Positions 6,030 to 11,367 of a stretch of 11,367 nucleotides of DNA are shown here, piece by piece. Source of the stretch: Phycisphaerales bacterium UBA1926 (lineage in GTDB: Bacteria > Planctomycetota > Phycisphaerae > Phycisphaerales > UBA1924); the NCBI GenBank assembly GCA_002337215.1, contig DDFO01000025.1, forward strand, positions 52,165 through 63,531, written 5' to 3'. Positions within the stretch are counted from its first letter, which is position 1. Each line of letters opens with the position of its first letter. The notes beneath the pieces are model-generated. The model did no database searches. It was not told where the DNA came from and saw only the letters and a program-made list of their open reading frames with translations. Both the position numbers and the translations under genes were made by a program.

Positions 6030-8771
6030 CTAGGGGCACCCGCCTACGAATGAACCAACGAACGCGTTGATGTCAGCAAGGTCGAGCACCCCGTACGGCT
6101 CGGCGAGGTCCGCCGGACCGAAACCCGCCACGAAGGACGAGACGAACGCGTTGATGTCGGCGAGATCGAGCACGCCGAATGGTGCCGCGAGATCTGAGGG
6201 GCAGTCGCTCTGGAAGAACACCGTGTACTCGAGGACGGCTTCCCGCCCCGAGGGCTCCACCGCGACGAGGGTCACGGTGTTCTCGCCGGGCTGGAGTTCG
6301 CTGTCGAACGTGCGACGCCACTCGAGCCGGTCGTACCGCCTGGCAGCGTTCGGCGTCGTGAGCATCGTGAGCGGGTCCACACCGTCCGCGAGGTTCAGGA
6401 AGGCGTAGACGACCTCGGGGGTCCGGTCGCCGAGCAGAAATCTGAACGTGGGCTGAGGGTCGGTGAAGATCTGGCCGTCCCCGTCGAGCTCGATCTCGGG
6501 GGGAACGCGGTCTACGTAGACGACCGCGCGCTGCTCGTTGGCGAGCGGGCCTGTGCCGGCGGGGCGCTGGCGAAATGAGACGGTGCGGATGTAGTTGAAC
6601 CCTTCTTCGAGGCGGGTGGTATCGATCACCTGCTCGTACAGCCCCTCGCGGTTCGGGTCCTGCATGCCGGGATTCTTAATGTCGGAGAACTCCTCGAAGC
6701 CGCTGAAAGAGGCATCGGTGATCGGCACGTCGGGCCCGCCGTTGCCGTTCCAATCGAGGGCGCCGTCGTTGATCTTAAAGAGGGTATTGTCGTCGGTGGT
6801 GAGATCGACCGAATCGCCGGGCACGGTTTCCACGCGGAGGGTGAACTGATCGCCCGTCACGACGGGGATCTCATTCAGACGCTGGAGGAAGTCGGGGAAG
6901 AAGGCCGGGTCGGCGGGGACGACCCCGTCCTGCCCGACGATCGTGATCGTCGCGTCGGGCACCGCCGGTGCGTAGACCAGGAATCCTCGGTTGTGCTCGC
7001 CTGCGCTCGAGGAATTCCGCGGGACGCTGAGCGTGACCGAGCCGGACCCCGAGACCGTGATGACTTCCGGGATCGTGTTGCCAGGATCGACCTGGGGATC
7101 GGCGGCGTTGCCCGTCTGCTCGACGAGCCGTGTCCCGGCCGGGAACGTGGTCCCGACGGTCAGCGTGTCAACACCCGAGTCATAGCGGTCGTTTACGGCG
7201 ACGAGAACGTTGCCGACAAGCCCGCTCCCGGCGTTGTTGGCCCGCTCGAAGACGAGCACGTCGCTGATGTTGCCGTTGCGTTGGTAATAGTCGCCGGTCG
7301 CGATCCCGTTGTGAAGATCGACGAGTGTCGTCATCACGTCCTCGGGCGCCTGGGTGATCGGGTCCCATCCGAGCGCGACGGGCGTTCCCTCTCGCGGGAA
7401 GAAGCCGAACGAACGCGGGACGCCGCGCCCGTTGTAGTAGACGATCGGAAGCCCGGGCCGCATGAGCATATAGGCGTGCGCGAACCAGCCCTGCTGGCGG
7501 TTGCTGGGCAGGGGCGGGAGCGAGCCGCCGTCGCCGACCGATCCGTTGTCATGGCTGAACACATGGAACACGCCGGCGGAGCCGTTCTGGAACCCATCGT
7601 CGGCCTGATCGAGATGGGCCCCGTTGAAGAGATCGGCCCATGTACCGAAGCCGCCCCCGCTCACGAGATTCCGCAGCGATCCGGCCCCGCTCAGGTCGAG
7701 CGAGTCGCGGTTCGCGAAGGCGTCCTTGCGGTAGAAGTTATTCAGGATGTCGGAGTTGCCCGTCGTATTCTCGCCGAAGCTGAACGGCGTGACCTTCGAG
7801 CCGTCCGGTGCAGTCCGCCCCTGGAATACGGCCGAGTCGAAGTGCGTGTCCCACCAGTACGGGAAAACATGCTTCGAGGCATCGAGCCTGAACCCGTCGA
7901 TATTCTGGACTTCGAGCATCCACTGCAGCCAGCGGCGCAGATAGCCCGTCGAATCTTCGACGACCGGGTCGCCCCCCATCGGGTTCGACAGGTTGAACGG
8001 GTACCGCGTCTCGACCGCCGCCCCACTATGCGCCGAAGGCGGGTTCACATAGATATTCGGTGACAGGATCCGGTCCGGGTAGAACCGCGCGTTGTCCGGG
8101 TCGGGCAGATTGCGAACGGTCCCCGCCGGGATGTTGTCGGGGTCCCCCGCGTCGACGGGCTGGCGGATGAATTGGTTCGAGCGATCCTGTTGGATATCCA
8201 CCAGTGCGACGAGGTCGCCGCGGATTGTGTCGTAGTTCGGCGCCCCGGGGTTCTCGCTCTGGAGATACCCGGATGCATTCCCGGAGTGGAAATCACCCCA
8301 GTCGTCGGTGGGCAACTTGTCGCGCGGCGGCTGCTCGCGGGGGATCCACATCCCAGGCCACCCGCCCTCGGCGAGGAAGAAGTCGCTCGTTGTCCGGCCC
8401 GAGTTGTGATTCAGCACGGTGTCGATGTAGATGTGCACGTCGGCCCGCTTGAGCTCTTCGACCATCGCCCCGAACGTCGCCTCGGTGCCGTACGCGGTTC
8501 GCGCCCGGCTCCCGCTGCTATCAGTCAAAGGGGGCTTGCCCAGGTCGAACCGATCGAAGACGTCGAAGCCCACGCTGTACGCGTCCGACGCCTTTGAGGG
8601 CGGCGGGATCCACACCGCGCCGTACCCGCCGAGAAAGATGTCGGCGGCGCGACGCTCGATATCGTCCCACTCGGTCTCGAAGACCTGCAGGATCACACGC
8701 TCGGCGGCGTGCGCTGAGACAGCCGTGCCGGTCAGCGCGAGAAGCGCACAGATCGCGGTCGATCGCATCAT
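6030..8771 (-). CDS. Secreted GH13-like alpha-amylase with C-terminal GC-type dockerin
   Basis: The 913-residue product should hydrolyse alpha-1,4-glucans outside the cytoplasm. A signal peptide (1-22, cut near AHA/AER) precedes a GH13 (beta/alpha)8 barrel. All four conserved regions are visible: DTVLNH (Asp117-His122), GFRLDASKH with nucleophile Asp297, FGEN with acid/base Glu334, and SHDN with Asp408. The 180-residue gap between regions I and II implies an enlarged domain B. A GLPIVYYNGR segment follows as in other amylases, then beta-rich modules (about 500-600 and 600-755), an Ig-like stretch (about 752-855), and a two-repeat dockerin (857-913) ending Gly-Gly-Cys-Pro. The ATG at 8771 was chosen for its strong AAGGAG 6 bases upstream and the signal peptide directly after it; the frame stays open to an ATG at 8855. 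It is divergent from the GH31 gene. The GH13 subfamily is not certain, and bond specificity is inferred. Confidence 0.93.
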   Translation of the reverse strand: MMRSTAICALLALTGTAVSAHAAERVILQVFETEWDDIERRAADIFLGGYGAVWIPPPSKASDAYSVGFDVFDRFDLGKPPLTDSSGSRARTAYGTEATFGAMVEELKRADVHIYIDTVLNHNSGRTTSDFFLAEGGWPGMWIPREQPPRDKLPTDDWGDFHSGNASGYLQSENPGAPNYDTIRGDLVALVDIQQDRSNQFIRQPVDAGDPDNIPAGTVRNLPDPDNARFYPDRILSPNIYVNPPSAHSGAAVETRYPFNLSNPMGGDPVVEDSTGYLRRWLQWMLEVQNIDGFRLDASKHVFPYWWDTHFDSAVFQGRTAPDGSKVTPFSFGENTTGNSDILNNFYRKDAFANRDSLDLSGAGSLRNLVSGGGFGTWADLFNGAHLDQADDGFQNGSAGVFHVFSHDNGSVGDGGSLPPLPSNRQQGWFAHAYMLMRPGLPIVYYNGRGVPRSFGFFPREGTPVALGWDPITQAPEDVMTTLVDLHNGIATGDYYQRNGNISDVLVFERANNAGSGLVGNVLVAVNDRYDSGVDTLTVGTTFPAGTRLVEQTGNAADPQVDPGNTIPEVITVSGSGSVTLSVPRNSSSAGEHNRGFLVYAPAVPDATITIVGQDGVVPADPAFFPDFLQRLNEIPVVTGDQFTLRVETVPGDSVDLTTDDNTLFKINDGALDWNGNGGPDVPITDASFSGFEEFSDIKNPGMQDPNREGLYEQVIDTTRLEEGFNYIRTVSFRQRPAGTGPLANEQRAVVYVDRVPPEIELDGDGQIFTDPQPTFRFLLGDRTPEVVYAFLNLADGVDPLTMLTTPNAARRYDRLEWRRTFDSELQPGENTVTLVAVEPSGREAVLEYTVFFQSDCPSDLAAPFGVLDLADINAFVSSFVAGFGPADLAEPYGVLDLADINAFVGSFVGGCP
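6033..6203 (-). other. GC-type dockerin domain of the GH13 protein
   Basis: Residues 857-913 start with Cys-Pro-Ser. Two near-identical repeats follow, at DLAAPFGVLDLADINAF and DLAEPYGVLDLADINAF, with a 28-residue period, and the protein ends GGCP. This is the planctomycete GC-type dockerin layout. The canonical Asp-x-Asn-x-Asp-Gly calcium loop is replaced by Asp-Leu-Ala-x-Pro-aromatic-Gly, one residue longer. It probably sorts or anchors the enzyme; the partner is not identifiable here. Confidence 0.85.
6058..6158. repeat. 17-bp direct repeat within the dockerin coding region
   Basis: ACGAACGCGTTGATGTC occurs at 6058-6074 and again at 6142-6158, a spacing of 84 bases or 28 codons. It encodes the shared DINAFV core of the two dockerin repeats, and the flanks are similar but diverged. 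This points to an in-frame tandem duplication rather than a mobile element. Confidence 0.8.
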
Positions 8772-8885
8772 CAAAGACTCCTTCGTTCGCGCATGCCCCC
8801 GAACACACCGCGGCCGGCCGGATCCGAAGACCCTCCGCCGCTCGTTCATCCGCACGCCGCGAAACCACTCTCAGACCCCCGAGAA

Positions 8886-8941
8886 CCAAGCGGGTTACAA
8901 TACCACACAGCACCGTACAATTCGACGATTATCCCGCTTGG
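8886..8941. repeat. Perfect 9-bp inverted repeat, widely spaced
   Basis: CCAAGCGGG (8886-8894) and its exact complement CCCGCTTGG (8933-8941) face each other across 38 bases, with centres 47 bp apart (about 4.5 helix turns). Each arm is directly followed inward by an A+T-rich hexamer resembling a -10 box (TACAAT on plus, GATAAT on minus). Two regulator half-sites or a looping pair of operators would fit. The regulator is not in the window. Confidence 0.55.
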
Positions 8942-8978
8942 GATGAGCATCGGACCAAACTTCGCGTCCGATCATCCC
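8940..8978. repeat. 13-bp inverted repeat / hairpin upstream of GH31
   Basis: GGGATG and ATCGGAC on the left (8940-8945 and 8949-8955, with AGC between) pair with GTCCGAT and CATCCC on the right (8966-8978). The loop is 10 bases (8956-8965). The stem has 13 pairs with one 3-base bulge and ends 31 bases before the GH31 ATG. It could be an operator or a 5' UTR hairpin. No terminator T-tract follows. Confidence 0.55.
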
Positions 8979-9009
8979 GGGCCGAATCCGAAACACTGGA
9001 GATCCGTCT

Positions 9010-11244
9010 ATGCATCTGCTCGCCCCTCTCGATCGGTCGGTTTTCGGACTCACCGCTTCGGCCTCCGTGGTGCTCTTTGCAGGATCTGTTGCAACACAGT
9101 CTGCCTCCGCGCAGGTCGTCGCCGAAAGGATCGGAGAGGGCATCGTCCGCTTCCACGCCGGCACCGACTCCAAAGAAAACCGCGTCCCATCGATGGCGCT
9201 CCAGAACCCGCGGATTGCCAACGGGGACGCCCCCGCCGGCTTTCCGGTCTCGGTTGAGTTCAGCCGGGGCGCATCGGCGATCCACGGCGACGACCGATTC
9301 GTCGCGACCATCGACATCGATCCCGACACCAGTCTGTACGGCACCGGCGAGGCCGCGGGTCCGCTTCTCCGCAATGGTCGGCTGACAGAATGCTGGAACC
9401 TCGACGCCTACGGCTACCAGGACAACAGCCCCAACCTCTACACATCCCACCCCTGGGTCCTCGCCGTCCGCAAGGATGGCACCGCCTTCGGCGTCCTCGC
9501 CGACACGACCTACCGCTGCGAGATCGACCTGCGCGAGGACATCGTCTTCCGCGCCGACGGGCCCGATCACCCCGTCATCGTCATCGAAGGACCCACGCCC
9601 AAGGACGTGCTCCGCAAACTGGGTGAACTGACCGGCACGATCGAGATGCCCCCCAAGTGGGCGCTGGGCTACCACCAGTGCCGGTACTCGTACAACCCGG
9701 ATTCCCGCGTCCGCGAAGTCGCCGCGGAGTTCCGCGAGCGGCAGATCCCTGCCGACGTCATCTGGATGGACATCGACTACATGGACGAGTTCCGGGTCTT
9801 CACCTGGGATGAGTCGCAGTTCCCCGATCCGAAGGGCCTCAACAGCTACCTCGACTCGATCGGGTTCAGCAACGTCTGGATGATCGACCCGGGCGTCAAG
9901 AACGAGGACGGCTACTTCGTCGCCGACTCGGGTGACGCGGTCGATGCGTGGGTCAAAAACGCCGAGGGTGAGACCTACACCGGCTACGTCTGGCCGGGCG
10001 AGTGCGTCTTCCCCGACTACACCAACGCGAAGGTCCGCGAGTGGTGGGCCGGGCTCTACACCGACTTCATGAACGAGGGCGTCGACGGCGTCTGGAACGA
10101 CATGAACGAACCGGCCGTCTTCAACGTGCCCACCAAGACGATGCCCGAGGACAACATCCACCGCGCCGACCCCGAGCTGGGCGGCACCGCGACGCACGCC
10201 CGCTTCCACAACGTCTATGGCATGCTCATGGTCCGTGCGAGCCGCGAAGGCGTGATGGCGGTCAACCCCGACAAGCGTCCGTTCGTGCTCAGCCGAGCGA
10301 ACTACATCGGCGGGCAGCGCTACGGCGCAACATGGACGGGCGACAACAGCGCCAATTGGTACCACGTCGACGTGTCCATCCCCATGATGCTGAACCTCGG
10401 GCTCTCCGCCCAGCCCTTCGCGGGCCCCGATATCGGCGGCTTCGCAGGCGACGGCGACGGCCCGATGTTCCAGCGGTGGATGTCGTTCGGTGCCCTCATG
10501 CCATTCGCACGCGGGCACACCGCCAAGGGCAACATCGACAAGGAACCCTGGGCGTTCGGCGAAGAGGTCGAGGCGTCGTGCCGACGCGCGATCGAACGCC
10601 GCTACCGGCTCATGCCCCTGCTCTACACGCTCTTCGAAGAATCGCACCGCACGGGCCTGCCCGTCGCCCGTCCCACGTTCTTCGCCGACCCGGCCGACCC
10701 GGCGCTGCGGAGCGAGGACGATTCGTTCCTGCTCGGCGATGACCTGCTCGTCGCGACCCACGTCACACCCAACAGCGAACGCGTTCACATCCTGCCCAAG
10801 CCCGTCGAAGGCGTCGCCTGGCGCGAGTTCGACTTCCCCGGCTTTGATGGAGCACGCGACAGCGACGACCCCGAGCAACCACGCCTCTACGCCCGTCCCG
10901 GCTCCATCATCCCCACCGCCCCCGTCCACCAGCACTTCGGCGATCGCCCCGACCAGCGCGACGAGCTGACGCTCATCGTCACGCTCGACGCGAACGGCGA
11001 GGCGAACGGCACGATGTACGAGGACGAAGGAGAGGGCTGGGGTTTCCGGAGCGGCGAATACCGCCGGATCGAATTCACCGCCAAGCAGCGAGGACCCTGG
11101 GTGGTCGTGCGGGCGAACAAAACTGACGGCGACTGGCCGCGGGGCAAACGCACCACCAAGATCCGCGTCCTGCTGCCGGACGGTTCAGAGGTGACGGGGA
11201 TCGGCGCACTCAACAACCCGATCCGCCTGGACATGCCGTCCTGA
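9010..11244 (+). CDS. Exported GH31 alpha-glucosidase
   Basis: The 744-residue product is a retaining exo-alpha-glycosidase of family GH31, most likely an alpha-glucosidase releasing glucose from maltodextrin ends. A signal peptide occupies about 1-34 (cleavage near SASA/Q). An N-terminal beta-sandwich follows, including LYGTGEAAGPL. The barrel starts near MPPKWALGYHQCRYSY (about 212) and contains IWMDIDYMD, the nucleophile Asp364 in GVWNDMNEP, Arg429 in VLSRANY, acid/base Asp445 in WTGDNSANW, and Asp474 in PDIGGF. C-terminal beta domains fill about 560-744. The length is normal for the family and all key residues are present. The start has GGAG 8 bases upstream and gives a clean signal peptide. 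Unlike the divergent GH13 enzyme it carries no dockerin, so a periplasmic location is inferred. It overlaps the next gene by one base. Related activities such as alpha-xylosidase cannot be fully excluded. Confidence 0.95.
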   Translation: MHLLAPLDRSVFGLTASASVVLFAGSVATQSASAQVVAERIGEGIVRFHAGTDSKENRVPSMALQNPRIANGDAPAGFPVSVEFSRGASAIHGDDRFVATIDIDPDTSLYGTGEAAGPLLRNGRLTECWNLDAYGYQDNSPNLYTSHPWVLAVRKDGTAFGVLADTTYRCEIDLREDIVFRADGPDHPVIVIEGPTPKDVLRKLGELTGTIEMPPKWALGYHQCRYSYNPDSRVREVAAEFRERQIPADVIWMDIDYMDEFRVFTWDESQFPDPKGLNSYLDSIGFSNVWMIDPGVKNEDGYFVADSGDAVDAWVKNAEGETYTGYVWPGECVFPDYTNAKVREWWAGLYTDFMNEGVDGVWNDMNEPAVFNVPTKTMPEDNIHRADPELGGTATHARFHNVYGMLMVRASREGVMAVNPDKRPFVLSRANYIGGQRYGATWTGDNSANWYHVDVSIPMMLNLGLSAQPFAGPDIGGFAGDGDGPMFQRWMSFGALMPFARGHTAKGNIDKEPWAFGEEVEASCRRAIERRYRLMPLLYTLFEESHRTGLPVARPTFFADPADPALRSEDDSFLLGDDLLVATHVTPNSERVHILPKPVEGVAWREFDFPGFDGARDSDDPEQPRLYARPGSIIPTAPVHQHFGDRPDQRDELTLIVTLDANGEANGTMYEDEGEGWGFRSGEYRRIEFTAKQRGPWVVVRANKTDGDWPRGKRTTKIRVLLPDGSEVTGIGALNNPIRLDMPS

Positions 11245-11367
11245 TGCCCGACCAGCACATCTCAACGCAGGACCGCCCCGCCGCGATCGTGACGGGCGCA
11301 GGCAGCGGCATTGGCCGGTCCGTCTGCGAGCGCCTCGCTCTCCCGGAGAACGGCCGATACCGCCTCC
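11244..11367 (+). CDS. Short-chain dehydrogenase/reductase (SDR), 3' partial
   Basis: Forty-one codons are visible before the window ends. Residues 13-27 read AAIVTGAGSGIGRSV, the first beta strand and TGxxxGIG dinucleotide-binding loop of the SDR family, so the protein should bind NAD(P)H through a Rossmann fold. No signal peptide is seen, and a cytoplasmic location is expected. The ATG shares its first base with the last base of the GH31 stop codon (TGATG), which suggests one transcript and translational coupling. No separate ribosome binding site is clear. The catalytic Ser-Tyr-Lys residues and the substrate-determining part are outside the window, so the substrate is unknown. Confidence 0.87.
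   Translation, partial: MPDQHISTQDRPAAIVTGAGSGIGRSVCERLALPENGRYRL

Larger units (their letters stand above)
8772..9009. promoter_or_regulatory. Divergent regulatory region between GH13 and GH31 genes
   Basis: These 238 bases must contain both promoters. The centre (about 8895-8935) is much richer in A+T than its surroundings and holds TACAAT at 8896-8901 and 8916-8921, both -10-like on the plus strand. GATAAT is read on the minus strand at 8933-8928. No convincing -35 boxes are visible. Two inverted repeats (8886-8941 and 8940-8978) abut in this region, as expected of a shared operator region for two co-regulated alpha-glucan genes. The GH13-proximal part (8772-8880) is G+C rich and shows nothing clear apart from the GH13 ribosome binding site, AAGGAG on the minus strand near 8778-8783. 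Confidence 0.6.

Noticed and set aside
8772..8855. Alternative GH13 start at 8855, adding 28 residues
   Set aside because: The extension is Arg-rich and would bury the signal peptide. The ATG at 8771 has a strong AAGGAG at good spacing and starts directly with the signal peptide.
8896..8921. TACAAT boxes as a defined GH31 promoter
   Set aside because: No acceptable -35 element lies 16-18 bases upstream of either box. They are mentioned only as an A+T-rich promoter-like core, not as mapped promoters.
8929..10935. A 668-codon open frame on the minus strand opposite the GH31 gene
   Set aside because: It is exactly codon-aligned with the GH31 frame. In G+C-rich genes the sense codons TTA, CTA and TCA are rare, so this antisense frame lacks stops by composition. 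Its translation has no family motif, while GH31 has all catalytic motifs.

Overview
The window looks like chromosomal DNA of a planctomycete, most likely of the class Phycisphaerae. This is inferred from the high G+C content, a sigma factor of the planctomycete-rich Sigma70_ECF type paired with a membrane Ser/Thr kinase carrying TPRs, and secreted proteins ending in the 'GC-type' dockerin repeat common in that group. No RNA genes, mobile elements, CRISPR arrays or defence genes were seen.

Layout. (1) 1-2318, minus strand: a large secreted beta-strand-rich protein (772 residues visible) whose C-terminus, a dockerin repeat, runs off the left edge. (2) 2319-2600: a divergent intergenic region with a strong hairpin and a possible 27-codon leader ORF. 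(3) 2601-5957, plus strand: an ECF sigma factor followed 33 bp later by a membrane Ser/Thr kinase with TPRs, a probable signalling operon. (4) 5958-6029: a short convergent gap. (5) 6030-8771, minus strand: a secreted GH13-like alpha-amylase ending in a complete two-repeat GC-type dockerin. (6) 8772-9009: a divergent regulatory region with two striking inverted repeats. (7) 9010-11244, plus strand: an exported GH31 alpha-glucosidase. (8) 11244-11367, plus strand: the N-terminus of an SDR oxidoreductase that overlaps the GH31 stop by one base.

How they may work together (inference). The GH13 and GH31 enzymes form a divergent alpha-glucan pair: a dockerin-tagged endo-acting enzyme outside the cell or on its surface, and an exo-glucosidase probably in the periplasm that releases glucose. 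The sigma/kinase pair is a self-contained signalling module. The gene divergent to it encodes another dockerin-tagged envelope protein and is a natural candidate target. Most of this is recognisable biology. The least described parts are the dockerin tag with altered calcium loops, the leader ORF and the operator-like repeats.
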